Source of the DNA: Hanleya hanleyi
Taxonomy: Eukaryota; Mollusca; Polyplacophora; Lepidopleurida; Hanleyidae
DNA: 64,000 nt
Assembly: GCA_036873755.1 (NCBI GenBank)
Contig: JAVTVY010045495.1
Span: 1 to 64,000 of the forward strand
Reading direction: 5' to 3'
Under the pieces are notes generated by a model that ran no database searches, was not told the origin of the DNA, and worked only from the letters and a program-made list of their open reading frames with translations. A program made the translations under genes and the position numbers. Shown here in pieces: positions 52,268-63,437 of the stretch; position 1 is the stretch's first letter; every line of letters starts with the position of its first letter.

Positions 52268-53094
52268 ACCACACGAAAAAAATGGTCCTCGTCGAGCCTC
52301 GGCTCATTCAAAACCTCCAATCGCCCTACCCTGTCCCACCTACGGTGAAGACCATAAACACCCTCGATGGAGAGATGCAACAGATCTTACAGAGACCGGG
52401 GTTAAGCGACAGTGACAAAGTACAACGGTACAATGAGACGCTTCAGCGGTACATGACGTTCATGGACCAATACAAAACCCTCTCTACTCCAGCACCACCA
52501 CCACCACCACCACGTGACAGACCGCCGACCTCAGCACCATTCCAACAGCCGGGTGGGGTAGCCCCCACAGCCCCACAGTGGGTGAAAGACGAAGTGCTGA
52601 AGAGTGTACCTGCCTCGTTCAAGAAACAAGCTGGCCTGGTATTACAACGGATGAAACAGAATCCTAACATGACTTGGAATGATAAAGGCGAACTCCTGGT
52701 ACAGAATCAGGTGGTTCCCGGGACCCACATGACGGATTTAGTGAATGATCTGATGCGTCAACGCAGATCGCACACCGATCCTCGAGGATGGGAGGTCTTC
52801 GCTCAAGGCTTGAAAGACATGCATGTACCACAGGAATTGGTGGGGAACCCCACCGCTGGGCCTTTATGCAGCGAACCCAGCAATCGCCGAGTGGCCCACT
52901 ACCTTCTTGGGAATCCGAATGGGAACCGGAGTCACCCCCAAAACTCCACCACCACAACGGGCACCTTCTTTTCAAACCTTTAAAAAACCACCCTTGATCA
53001 GGACACCCCACATCTCCAGAGCCGTGACACGTAGCAAGTCAACGCGACGAACACGACGCCGGACACAACCGCCCAAGGCCTGGAACACCTATTA
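52264..53094 (+). pseudogene. Conserved Polinton ORF of unknown function (C-terminus frameshifted)
   Basis: The first frame (239 codons) begins with MVLVEPRLIQNLQ, DGEMQQIL and DKVQRYNETLQRYMTFMDQ. A Pro-rich linker (APPPPPP, residues ~76-85) precedes a conserved block LKSVPASFKKQAGLVLQRM, MTWNDKGELLVQNQVVPG, DLVNDLMRQRR and VPQELVGNP. This is one of the most recognisable Polinton hallmark proteins, although its function is not established. After LVGNP the usual RW-F continuation is in a second frame (HRWAFMQ), and the basic tail ending RRTRRRTQPPKAWNTY is in a third, so two indels (near 52850 and 52930) are inferred. The ATG overlaps the previous stop codon. Confidence 0.75.
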
Positions 53095-53097
53095 AAA
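53090..53097 (+). promoter_or_regulatory. TATA-like box before minor capsid gene
   Basis: TATTAAAA lies 39 bp before the ATG at 53129. Confidence 0.4.
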
Positions 53098-53128
53098 CCA
53101 ACAGCAGCAGCAGGACAGCTCAGTCGCC

Positions 53129-53895
53129 ATGTTTCACCTGACCCTACCCAGTAACAGTTCGCTGGATGTGTTTCCTGACAACACCGTGGCCAAGTACGTC
53201 ACCCAGTTACCGCAACCGTTACATTTACCTGGCCGGTGGGAATGCAGCCTCGTGGATATCCAATACCCTTACTCGTGGTACAACGTGCGAGCCAATGAAG
53301 TGTGGTACGAGGTGACCTACGAAGGCAAAAACACCCGACTCACCCTGCCCGAAGGCCAATACGATACCCCAAGGAGTTCATGGGTGGGCTGTCAAGACTG
53401 TTGCATTATAAGGCTCTACGGGAGGTGACGAATACTTCAAAACCCATCAAAGCCTATCCCTTCAAGAATCACGCACACAACGACAAGGCAGAGCTTATCG
53501 TCTCCGGCAAGGCGAGTGTCGTACTGAGTCCTATCCTACAGCAAATGCTGGGTTTCGATCTAAAGACGTTCGCTGGTCCCACCGAACACCATGGCGAGAT
53601 GCCGATGGATATGAAGGGTATGTACGGACTCTACGTCTACTCGGACGTGGTGGACAACCACGTCGTGGGCGATATCAACACACCTCTGTTACGGGTGGTC
53701 CCCATTTAAAAGACGTATGGAGGTCAAGTCACCCACAGTTTCACTCACATGCTCTACTTGCCCGTACGACAAACTGACATCAACACGATCACGGTGGATA
53801 TAAGAGATGACACGGGACGACCGGTGGCATTCGAACGCGGGAAAGTGGTGCTGACACTTCATTTTCGACAAGCACGTGCTCCCCACTTTGCATAA
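53129..53895 (+). pseudogene. Polinton minor capsid (penton-like) protein, broken
   Basis: Starts MFHLTLPSNSSLDVFPDNTV, followed by YVTQLPQPLHLPGRWECSLV and IQYPYSWYNV, the conserved N-terminal part of the single-jelly-roll penton-like protein. A frame change near 53370 is followed by GGLSRLLHYKALREV, LSPILQQMLGF, LYVYSDVVDNHVVGD and LLRVVPI. An in-frame TAA at 53707-53709 then interrupts. The same frame continues after it (VTHSFTHMLYLPV, DIRDDTGRPVAFERGKVV) to the TAA at 53893-53895, which overlaps the next ATG (TAATG). The intact protein would form the capsid vertices; two lesions prevent that here. Confidence 0.88.
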
Positions 53896-54302
53896 TGAAA
53901 GTAACTTACGAGTGCAATGCACGCAGCTATATGGACTATTATGCCCAACAGGTCGGGGGTGGCTTTCCGGTCTTTAGCGGTGCACGCATACAACGAGGAC
54001 ATGGACTGGGGAACATACTCGGGAGCATCGTCAAAACGTTCCTGCCCTTGGTGACGCGTGGGGTGAAAGCAATGGGTAAACAAGCGGTACGCAGTGGACT
54101 GCAAGTGGCCGGTGATGTCTTGGGGGGTATGGCACCCAAAGAAGCCTTGAAACGGCGGGCCAAAGAAGCGGGAGGCGTCTTGGTGGCCAAAGCACAACGC
54201 ACCGTAGGGAATAAAAGAGCTGCCCCACCGAGACCACGCACCAATCGACGACCGACCCAGCGACGACGCACATCGAAGAAGACAAAGGATATCTTTTCTT
54301 AA
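53895..54302 (+). CDS. Polinton small basic virion protein (adenovirus pVI/pX-like, putative)
   Basis: An intact 135-codon frame. After a short polar start, VGGGFPVFSGARIQRGHGLG leads into an amphipathic helix-rich segment (NILGSIVKTFLPLVTRGVKA, then QAVRSGLQVAGDVLGG). A strongly basic C-terminus with RPRTNRRPTQRRRTSKK follows. The QRGHGLG signature followed by an amphipathic helix occurs in Polinton and adintovirus proteins compared with adenovirus minor core or membrane-active proteins. It could bind DNA or help membrane passage; neither is shown by sequence alone. It lies between the two capsid genes and overlaps the penton stop by one base. Confidence 0.7.
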   Translation: MKVTYECNARSYMDYYAQQVGGGFPVFSGARIQRGHGLGNILGSIVKTFLPLVTRGVKAMGKQAVRSGLQVAGDVLGGMAPKEALKRRAKEAGGVLVAKAQRTVGNKRAAPPRPRTNRRPTQRRRTSKKTKDIFS

Positions 54303-54304
54303 AC

Positions 54305-55614
54305 ATGTCCTTGATCCACGCCGAGTCCTGCCACTCCACCAACAGTGAATTTGATTTGTGGACCGTGCCGCCCACACAGACCAGTGCCGAACAAGGATTA
54401 TGGGTGGAGCATCTCCCGCTCTCCAGCATCAACGAAACCGGGCCCATCGAGTTCACCATCAGTAATGCGGATACGGCCTATGTGGATTTAGCCTATACCT
54501 ACTTGTATGTGAAAGCCAAGGTGGTCAGTGGGGATGGCACCAGAATCGTCCAAGCTGCAACGGTGGGCCCGACGAATCTCTGGCTGCACTCGATGTTTCA
54601 ACAGGTGGATATTTTTCTCAGCGGCAAACTCATCAGTGACTCGACCAACACGTACCCCTATCGAGCCTACATCGAGACCCTGTTGTCGTATGGCCGAGGG
54701 GCTAAAAAATCTCAGCTGACAGCCGCTTTATTCTACCAGGACACACCCGAGCACATGGACACGGTGGACAATGTGGGATATAACAAACGGAAGGCTTTCA
54801 CTGCGAACGGTGCCTCGGTGGATATGATGGGTCGGCTGCACTCAGACATGTTCATGCAAGACCGGTACCTCTTGAACAAGATCCCCATCAAAATCCGACT
54901 GATACGGGCGCTTCCGACCTTCGCCTTGATGGCCACTAACGTAGACGGGCATGCAGCGGACTATAAGATTGTCATCCAAGAGGCAGTGCTGTATGTCCGA
55001 AAAGTGAAACCGAATCCAGCCGTTCAATTGGGACACATGAAAGCCTTGGAAACAAAACCAGCCCAGTACCCTATCCGATGTGTACAAACCAAAGTGTTCT
55101 CTGTGCCTGCTGGAAATATGGGCGCCAACAAAGAAAACCTGTCCCTGGGGGAACTACCCAAGCGATTGATCCTGGCCTGTGTGGAAAATACCAGTTTCAG
55201 CGGAGCCTACCCAGAGAATCCGTTTGACTTTCAACATTTCGGCATCAATTTTGTGGCCCTGCATGTGGATGGACAACAGGTGCCAGCCACGGCCTTAACA
55301 CCGAACTTTGGGCGCAGGAATTTCATTCGAGCCTATCAGAGCCTGTTTACAGCCATCGGTCAAATCAACCAGGACGAAGGGAATTTCATCAGTCGGAGCA
55401 CTACGCGAACGGATACACGTTGTTCTGTTTCGATCTGACCCCCACCTTAGAGAACGACCATCAGCTGGCCCTGGCCAAGCAAGGCAATTTACGGCTGGAA
55501 ATCCACTTTGCACGAGCCCTGGGGACCACCGTCAATGTGATCTGCTACGCCGAGTTTGACAACATCATTCAAGTGGACAAGGCGCGCAACGTGCTGTGTG
55601 ACTTCTCCACCTAA
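54305..55614 (+). pseudogene. Polinton major capsid protein (hexon-like, double jelly-roll), frameshifted
   Basis: The first frame (54305 to about 55400, ~365 codons) includes EFDLWTVPPTQTSAEQGLWV, SSINETGPIEF, LHSMFQQVDIFLSGKLISDS, TYPYRAYIETLLSYG, DRYLLNKIPIKIRLIR and YKIVIQEAVLYVRKVKP. These are characteristic of Polinton double-jelly-roll capsid proteins. A frame change at about 55398 moves the end (LFCFDLTPTLENDHQLALAK, NLRLEIHFARALG and VICYAEFDNII) into the frame closing at 55614. Only the one lesion is apparent. The total of about 435 codons equals the normal family size. It would build the capsid facets. Confidence 0.92.
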
Positions 55615-55615
55615 C

Positions 55616-56089
55616 ATGGATACAGACCAGATAACCACCGTGCTGGGGAATGACCCAGGGACACGTAGGGTCTTTCAAGGGGTGTTCGCCCGAGATGTGT
55701 TTCCATTAGACCGTATGTATCCGGCTGCTTACGTTCTCAACACGGACCCGATGGATCGACCCGGTGAACACTGGGGGGCCGTGTACTTGACAGAAGAGCA
55801 GGGGGAATACTTTGACCCGTACGGTCTGCCACCCCTCCATCCCGATTTAACAGACTTCATGGATCAAGGCACAGCGACGTGGTGTTGGAACAGTCAAACG
55901 TTGCAAAGCCTGACCAGTGGCGTGTGCGGACAATATTGCTTGTTTTACCTGTACCATCGATGCCGGGGAAGACCCTTATCTACCATCGTACAGATGTTTG
56001 ACGAGCACCCCAAGGCCGAGGACCGCGATGTACTCGTCTATGACTGGGCCGCCCATCATTTCAATGTACAAGTCCCGTTCTGGGCTTGA
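55616..56089 (+). CDS. Polinton adenain-type cysteine protease
   Basis: A 157-codon intact frame from the ATG at 55616, one base after the capsid stop codon. The catalytic triad can be placed at His52 (GEHWGAVYL), Asp67 (YFDPYG) and Cys104 (SGVCGQYCLFYLYH), the order and spacing of the adenovirus maturation protease (C5 family). GN-PGTRRVFQGVFARD at the start is also typical. It would cleave capsid precursors during maturation. It is among the best preserved genes of the element. Confidence 0.92.
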   Translation: MDTDQITTVLGNDPGTRRVFQGVFARDVFPLDRMYPAAYVLNTDPMDRPGEHWGAVYLTEEQGEYFDPYGLPPLHPDLTDFMDQGTATWCWNSQTLQSLTSGVCGQYCLFYLYHRCRGRPLSTIVQMFDEHPKAEDRDVLVYDWAAHHFNVQVPFWA

Positions 56090-56235
56090 ATTCTTTCAAT
56101 ATACACACGCCCGCTGTTCTGGGCTTGAATTCTTTCAATGTACAAGCCCCTTGTTCTGGGCTTCAATGTACAAGCCCCTTGTTCTGGGCTGCAGTTCTTT
56201 CAATGTACAAGCCCCTTGTTCTGGGCTTCAGTTTT
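56085..56235 (+). repeat. Tandem repeat after protease gene
   Basis: Four to five imperfect copies of a ~35-50-bp unit based on TTCAATGTACAAGCCCC and TGTTCTGGGCTT. The first copy overlaps the 3' end of the protease gene, so the array seems to have grown from the coding sequence VQVPFWA. Confidence 0.85.
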
Positions 56236-57088
56236 CACGTGGTTGTTCTCACGTTGTTGTTGTTCACTGAATAAAAAACAAAATGAGATCTCACCAAAAA
56301 AACCCTGTCTTGTGTGTTTTATTCATAATGCATCAATGCCCAATGTGGAGATTCAGTCAAACTGAAATCAGTGGTGTAGGATGGGGCCAAAATGTAGCCC
56401 ATCAAGGTTAGAATGCAAGCGCACTATAGTAAAAATAGAGAGCCAATGAAATCAGCCCACAGACCAAGTACGTGGTTTTGGTCTAGGTTTGGAGCGGGCA
56501 TTTCATTGAGGTACGTGTATACGGTGAGTGAAGACTCGTCCAACACGTATAGATTATGACTATAAGTTCTTTGTATTCTCCGAACCTTGCCGAAAGGGAG
56601 ACCGTTTGACCTGGATGTGACGTTTGACCTTTTGACCCGCACGCGCGCGCTGCCGATGATGACGCGCACTTCCGGAGAACCCCCGCGCGCGCGCGCGCGC
56701 TGCGGCCAGGGCGGGCCAGGCCAGTGGAAAGGTCCCGGAGGTTGAACATCCGGACGTCTAAGGAAACATTGGGAACTCTTTCAGTGCTCGGGATGTGACC
56801 CATCAATACCCAGAAACCCAACAGAGGTGTTAAGACCATGATATAACCTGCTCGGAGCATGGTTAGTACGAATGTTTCGGTGGTGGTGGTGTTCAATAAA
56901 AACTGCATGAAAACCCAAGTGAAGTTCGAATATTTATTAAGGTGAACAAGTGAACAAGAATGTATGTACGAGTATATAAGAACGTTGCAAACAAGAATTG
57001 AGGTGAACGTATGTATAGAGAGAGAGAGAAATCACAGTGGAGTATATAACAGTTAGACCGAGTCATCGAACTGACGTATATCGAGTAC
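56236..57088. other. Convergent intergenic region of Polinton
   Basis: No supported gene. AATAAA-type signals face inward from both sides (near 56270 on the plus strand and 56932 on the minus strand). A (CG)n run lies at 56683-56700. This is where rightward capsid genes and leftward polB meet. Confidence 0.55.
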
Positions 57089-60000
57089 TTATTCAAAAGA
57101 ATGACAAACAAGTTCATGGTGTAATGTATATATAGAGAGTAATTTAGAGTCCAAATATGTATGTCCATTAGAAAAGTCCGGATATAATATATGTTCACAA
57201 TCCAGGTAAGTGGTACTGATGCCATCGGGAAGAACTTTTCGTTTCGGGTAGAAAAATGTGAAGGCATCTCGTTTCTGGATGTAGGTTCGCATCTGGTGGT
57301 CGACGACCCGGAATCCTCGGTTAGTGCCACTCGCACTGGTCTGGCTTTGGAGCACGTTCAGGTACAAGGCTTTGTCGATGTTGGGGTCACGCCGGTTGAC
57401 TCCTTTGCAACTGAACTTATTGTTTCCATCTCCACCGTAACAGAAGTAGGTCTTGGACGACAGGGCGATCATGGCATCTACGCTCCACTCCAGCTTAAAC
57501 AGGCCCGGCGTCCGCTTGTCGTACTGGTAATGGTCACGTCGAGGTAGCCACTGGTCCCGTTCCACCTCATACTGTGCGCGTAACTCAGGTTTCACCAGGG
57601 ACTCCCAATCCGCATTAGAGACGGCCATGTAGGCAGAGTCCGTATCCATTTCCATGAGTTGCCAATCGGATGGGCCGAAATACACACCCATGAAATCATA
57701 TAAAAACTGGAGCATCCTCAGTTTGGCCACCTGGTATACCATACATCCAATTTGAAGGGGCAGGGTTGTAATGAATGACCTTTTTGGCTAAAGAAATTTC
57801 ATTTCATAGGTATCATCATCGATGACGTCGACGGACCGAAACAGAGGCGAGTTGATCTTTTTGCGGGCTTGTTTGGTTGTACAGATATTGACGTTGACGT
57901 GCTTATCCTGGTTCGTGACCGTTTTTCCGTAATAACCATTGCCTGTCAATTTCCAAGATTCACCGATGATGGCCTGACTAGGATCTTGATCGCCTTGACG
58001 TCGGGCAGACGTGACGATGTCGGCATTCCGCGCGAAACAGGCATTGGGTATATACTGAAAGATTTGGTACACGCGCGTCACTTCGAGGCCATGGCTCATG
58101 TACCACTGTAGCAGAGGGGTACCCAGCAAGATTTTCTCTGCCCACATACTCCCAATCAACATTCGACGAGGTTGTTTCAATACGTCATGTTCCTCAGCAT
58201 AGGCGCCCATGGTCTCTCCAATGTCAGCCCGACCCACCAGCGTGTTCTTGAAGATAGGCGGGCACTGGGCGAAGAGGGGCTTGAGATGGTCGGGAACATG
58301 GAGGTCGCATTCGACAAATCCATACAGGGTCCCGGAACGAACGGCGTGGAAAAGCTGTGGCAGGGTCAAGAGTGGTCGGCGACTCAGCGGGTACTCGCGT
58401 GCTTTAAGGAAGTCGCGTAAGTGTGGGAGAGCCTGGCACATGGTGTGAAATTACAAGCGTCTAGTCCGTCATTCATAATCCAGCCGTCGTCCATTAGAGA
58501 ATATCCGCGTCCATAATCCAAAGACCTATTCCATTTCCATATAACAGTATTAGCACCAAATTCATAAAGACAAAAGTATACATAAACATAGGCTTGTTTC
58601 CTGCAAGAGAGAAGCGGTCAACAATTTTCAATGATGCCGGCAAGACATCATGATGTTCCAAAATATCAAATCCGTATCGCTGATCAGTATTCTTAATCCA
58701 TAATATTCGTTATAGAGTCGTCATCTAAAAATGATGTACCTCAGTCACGCTTTGATTGTGACTGTTCATATGAGTACCATGAGGATCACTCCCACAGTTC
58801 GATAAGATGGTACCCCAACTCTTTGACGTAATCTCCATTCTCCACCACTTCTGCTCGTAATTCTTCTGCTGATTTCCACGTCGTTCGTTGAAGCGTCCAG
58901 CGCTGAAAGGACATTGGTGGCCGTGCCAGTAACACCCATAAAATTGAAAGACGGTCGGTGTTCCTTGTACAAGGGCAAACCCATCGACGGGGAGTCGACG
59001 ATCTCCTATACGCGGCTGTGGCGTTGGTCTTATGGCGTATATAAATTCCCCGTCGATCGGCTTCCCAATCCAACCACTGGTCGGCGAGATGTTTGTACGG
59101 CGTACGTTGAGGTGTGAAATGTTGACCGTCTGCCAACCAGCGCGTATAATGCCCGCTGGGCATGGGTTGGGCGAGAGACCACAGGTACAGGGCATTGGCG
59201 TCGAATCAAATGATTTTGGCACAGGGTTTCCCACCGGGAAGAGTCGTGACATCCTTCTCATGGTAGCGGTGAAAAATAAGGCTAGGTCCGCCGACGATGT
59301 TCTGTTTTAAACAGTCGTACATGTCCTCATCTTTTTGTTGTATCAGCGAGAAGTAGGTAGGGCACTCTTGGAAGAGATGGCGAAGCGCGAGACCCGGTAA
59401 ACTCAAACACTCCTTGAAGATGTCGACGTGCATCTCGCGACGAAAGAGTTGAACCATTTTCTCGGCCGCTTCGAGGAAAGGGACCACATCTAAGTTGTTA
59501 TACCACACCAGGAAATCTCGCAAGGTCTGCATGTGTTGGTCGTTCCATACCTGCTGTAGTTCCCGGTACGTGTCTTCCGAACATTCCACTTGCTTGAGAT
59601 CGTCATAGAACGCGTCCCGGGGTGGCAACTGTGTTTCCTCCAAGCGGTCGAGCGTCGATATGTAGGTGTAAGGGAACCTCCCTTTGGTTTGTGCACAGTC
59701 ATAGGCCTTCACCCACTGATCGTAGCTATAATTAGGTGCTAAGTAGTTCCGTACATCCAGGAAATGGAGTGATGTGGTGGTGAGGGCCATGTGGTTGTTG
59801 ATCTTTTTGATGACGGACTTGATGGTATCGGACTGGGCCAAGTAAGGGTAGAGAAATTCCTTCACCATGTTGAGATCGTATCGCCCCGAGTTGAATCCGA
59901 GCACCGGTAACTGGCCTAAGTATTGCAGGAAGCGGATTTTCAATTTCTCCGCATACGGTTTAGGTAAAGGGACATCCTGCGGTTGCATGGGCTCCGGCTT

Positions 60001-61494
60001 CTCGGACTCTGACTCGGATTCTTCATCGTCGCTGAACGATACACCCAGTGTAGGAATCCTGTCGTCGAGTTGGTCCAGTACGTCCTGGAACTTGGACACC
60101 AATAGTTCTGTACTAGCTGCACTGACTTCCTCTAAGTACTCCATCATCCGGGTAATCAAGTCATGGGCGTCGCCGGCGGACACGAAACACACCGGTGCAG
60201 CGTCATAGCCAGGTACGTTGCTGGAAATACTCACACTCAGGGGAATATGCGCTGTGTCCACTGTGTTTTCGCCGAGGCCGCATCCATCGGTTCCAAAATC
60301 GCCTCGAAATCGTAACATGCCCGGTAGGGGAAATAACGATGCTCTTCCGGTATGATGAGACCTTCATCCGCCAGTTCCTCGAAGATGGTGGGCGTGTTAT
60401 GGTACACACCGCCAGGAAATTTCCGTTTGACAGTGTGGTCACAAATCTTTTCGTGTCGATGTAGGAGGGAAGACTGTTTAAACACCCGATGGCATTGGGC
60501 ACAACTGTAGGATTGCGCGTACAGACTCATATCATAGATCAGGGAAAAATGATTCACCCCGCCGTCGTCGAAGATGTTGACTTTCATGGTGGAAGCATAC
60601 CGTTCTGAAGACCGATGCACCAATTCAGCCACAAATGTGTCATGATCCTCCTCCTCATCCTCCTTCTCTTCCCGTAGTAAACGGTACACAAAGATATTGA
60701 CGTTGAGCAGGGACTCCACGACATCCAAATTCTTGAATGGGACTCCCCGGAAGTGGCGCGGATCTAGGTCTTGTTCCTCTAGATATTGTCTCCAATAGAT
60801 ATTGGCCACTCTGTCACAACCCTTGGGATGACATTCGTTCAAATGAATGGCCAAACACCGGAACAGACATTTCTGGTCTTTGTAGGGTCCATGTGCGCCT
60901 TGTGTTAATGCATACAGTCCTTTTCGATTGAGCAGCCAAGGGGGTAGTAGTACAGGAGCACCGATAGGATGATCTCTCATTTTGGTCACGAAAAATGTCA
61001 CGTTGGTGACCATTTCCACAGTCCACTTGGTATTGGGGCGTTGCAACCGGGCCCATTCCAATGGGTCCAACGTAGTGAGTTGGTCGATGAGGGGCTCCAA
61101 TGACGCACGATTGATGATGGTGAATGGCTTGTCAAACACATAGGTATTATTGCTCGGATAAAAATACCGTACCTGGTCCGTCTCTTTGTGCCGTAGAATA
61201 TAGCCGAATGTCATATTCACTTTGAACGCTGTCACTTGGTCTCTGAAAATGTTCTCGGCATAGTTAGGAAGATACGTGAGGTCCTGTAGCCGGAAATTAT
61301 ACAAGTCTTGAATAGGGCGAATGACGGTGGAAACATCGTCGGATGGTGCTCCAATGGCGCCGATAGATGTCACTCACAGGGTGGTCTTCGGGCAAGGCGT
61401 CAGCGGGAGGCACAGCTGGATCCTCAGGAAAGTCGTGTTCGCCTCTCACATTCTCACGCGCCAAGGGAGATCTCGATCGATCACGTCGCCTCAT
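57089..61494 (-). pseudogene. Polinton protein-primed DNA polymerase B, broken
   Basis: About 1,350 codons on the minus strand in several frames. From the N-terminus: a basic start (MRRRDRSRSPLARENV); a frame change near 61340; a long block with QKCLFRCLAIHL and a C2H2-type finger (CAQCHRVFKQSSLLHRHEKIC); then exonuclease motifs YDFEAIL, GFNSGRYDLNM and YNNLDVV, with a frame change near 60290. An in-frame TGA at 59206-59208 immediately precedes motif A (FDANALYLW). Further frame changes lie near 59040 and 58910. A 338-bp repeat interrupts the gene at 58450-58787. Motif B KLTGNGYYGK (58000-57930) and motif C MDTDSAYM (~57640) follow, with another frame change near 57760. It replicated the element from a terminal protein. 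Confidence 0.92.
58450..58787 (+). repeat. 338-bp repeat inserted in polB
   Basis: Reverse complement of 8626-8963 with the same length and near-identical ends. It splits polB between LIELWE and CQALPHLRDF. A GTG on both sides may be a very short target duplication. No ORF or terminal inverted repeats. Confidence 0.88.
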
Positions 61495-62216
61495 CCTGAT
61501 CGTATATACTCCTGTAAAATAGAACCGATTTTGACAATGAATCGGTCACGACTTCTTATTTCTTTGGAGGGGCAAGGTCAATAGGACTTGTGCTTTTTAT
61601 ACTACTAAAATGTGAAGTAGATTACATCTTACATAGGCCTTAAGGCCGTGATATGCATATGAAGTATTCTGGGGCATGGTCAGTACTTCCCAATTTTCCC
61701 TTTGTCTACTACTCGCCGATTTTTTATTTTTTTTTATTTATTGATTTTTTTTATTCATTTATTTTTTTTCCCCCGAGAGCTACAACATGACACCTTCCAC
61801 GACCCATTCGAACCCATAGCGGTCCCTCTCTATCCCAAACATACACCCACACACACACACCCCCCAAAAATGACCATGTGGGAATAAGGACCTACAAGAG
61901 GCTTGGCCTAAATTGAATTTTATTGTACAAACACTCAAGATGAGCAGGTACATAACAAATGTAACATACAATCACAAAAATACAGTGGCAATAGTTTTGG
62001 TCCAATACAACATGGCCTAGTGCGAGTTGTCTCCCTTGCGTAATAAGGTTCAGATGGCGCAATGGTTGGAAAGCTGCGATTATCCGGGGGAATGATGCCA
62101 ATTGCCATCCTATGCGCCATTTTGTGACACAAAACTCTTAAATTCGTGCATCATATTATTCTAGAATGTATTGTGAACAGTTTGAAATAAATTGAGACGT
62201 ACGGGTAAGAGAGATA

Positions 62217-62395
62217 GAGATGGTGTACGGATATTTCATGATGTAGCGGGAATGTGTAACGTAGTACAAATGTACGGTGTCCCATTCCGTGTTCCTTGTC
62301 AAGTTGCTAGGAAAATATGCCGGAGGACTGACTGCATATGTGGAGACTTACTCGAGCGTTATATGTCATGAGCTGTTTGAGAAAAATACGTCATA
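62217..62395 (+). repeat. ~175-bp direct repeat, copy 1
   Basis: GATGGTGTACGGATATTTCA through TTATATGTCATGAGCTG recurs at 62599-62770 with a few substitutions. Between the copies lies ~200 bp of unrelated sequence. AATTGAGACGTACGGGTA also occurs twice around the first copy. Confidence 0.85.
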
Positions 62396-62598
62396 AATTG
62401 AGACGTACGGGTAGGAGAGATCTTGTCTGTTTAGTCAATTGTTGGATCATGTCGTCTGCCAGTTCGTTGTTGGTGCTGGCAGTACTACGCTGTAATCTCA
62501 GCTGAGCCATGCGCGAGGCATGGTGTAATTCTTGTTGATAAAGTCAATGAGTGATTTTGAGCGACAAACTCTATAAATAGTAAGATCGTAGGCATATA

Positions 62599-62770
62599 GT
62601 GATGGTGTACGGATATTTCATGATGTAGCGGGAATGTGTAACGTAGAACAAATGTACGGTGTCCCATTCCGTGCTCCTTGTCAAGTTGCTGGCAAAATAT
62701 CCCGGAGGACTGACTGCATATGTGGAGAATTATTGGAGCTTTATATGTCATGAGCTGCTTGAGAAAATAC
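62599..62770 (+). repeat. ~175-bp direct repeat, copy 2
   Basis: Partner of 62217-62395, with the GAAAATACGTGAAATTTGC end diverging. Confidence 0.85.
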
Positions 62771-63289
62771 GTGAAATTTGCATTGATAAATGGTGCAAAA
62801 CCGGCAGTGGACATCCATGCAATCGCGCGAATGAAACTAAAAATAGAGCTGTTTTGTTGACATAAAAACAGCTGATCCATGTGAAGGATGGTTGAGTTAC
62901 ACGAGAAAATTCTGCCAATATATAAATGCCTACCTATAGATACTAAACTTGGCCGCTAAAAGTTTCCATAATATAGGGAAATAACTGTGATGTCTTTTTT
63001 CACTGTGACACGTTCTCCTAAAGACCTAAGCTGAAAAATTTCGAGAAGGGGGATTTCCTAGCATAGATATTATTAAAAAATAAGTTATATTACATACGTG
63101 TACGGTGTTGATTGGTGTTACTGAGTGATACTGGTCAGCTGCATCTCATCAATGAGGCGAACACGGTACTTTTGAAGCTTCACTAAAAAGTATGACTCCA
63201 TGACTGTGGGCTCAGACTGGTGAAAAACGGTGTAATAGGCTGGTGAATTTGCACTGGTAAAATGAAAAAAGTAAAAGGTTCTCCACAGC

Positions 63290-63437
63290 TCATACAAGCA
63301 GGCAAGCAGGCTGGCTAGAGGTGAGGCAGGCAGGCAGGCAGGCAGGCTAGAGGTGAGGCAGGCAGGCAGGCTAGAGGTGAAGCAGGCAGGCAGGTCAGGC
63401 TGGGCAGGCAGGCTGGTCAGGTAAGTCAGGCAAGTAG
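63290..63437. repeat. CAGG microsatellite next to right TIR
   Basis: Runs of GGCAGGCAGGCAGG interrupted by GGCTAGAGGTGAGGCAGGCA units. Located immediately inside the right TIR; the left side has no counterpart. Confidence 0.9.

Larger units (their letters stand above)
61495..63289. other. Right non-coding part of Polinton
   Basis: No supported ORF over about 1.8 kb upstream of polB. It contains T-rich (61720-61770) and CA-rich (61845-61862) stretches and a pair of direct repeats listed separately. A TATATA at 61503-61508 is close to the polB start. Confidence 0.55.

Noticed and set aside
53859..54459. Minus-strand ORFs of 110-172 codons
   Set aside because: Antisense to the small virion protein and capsid genes.
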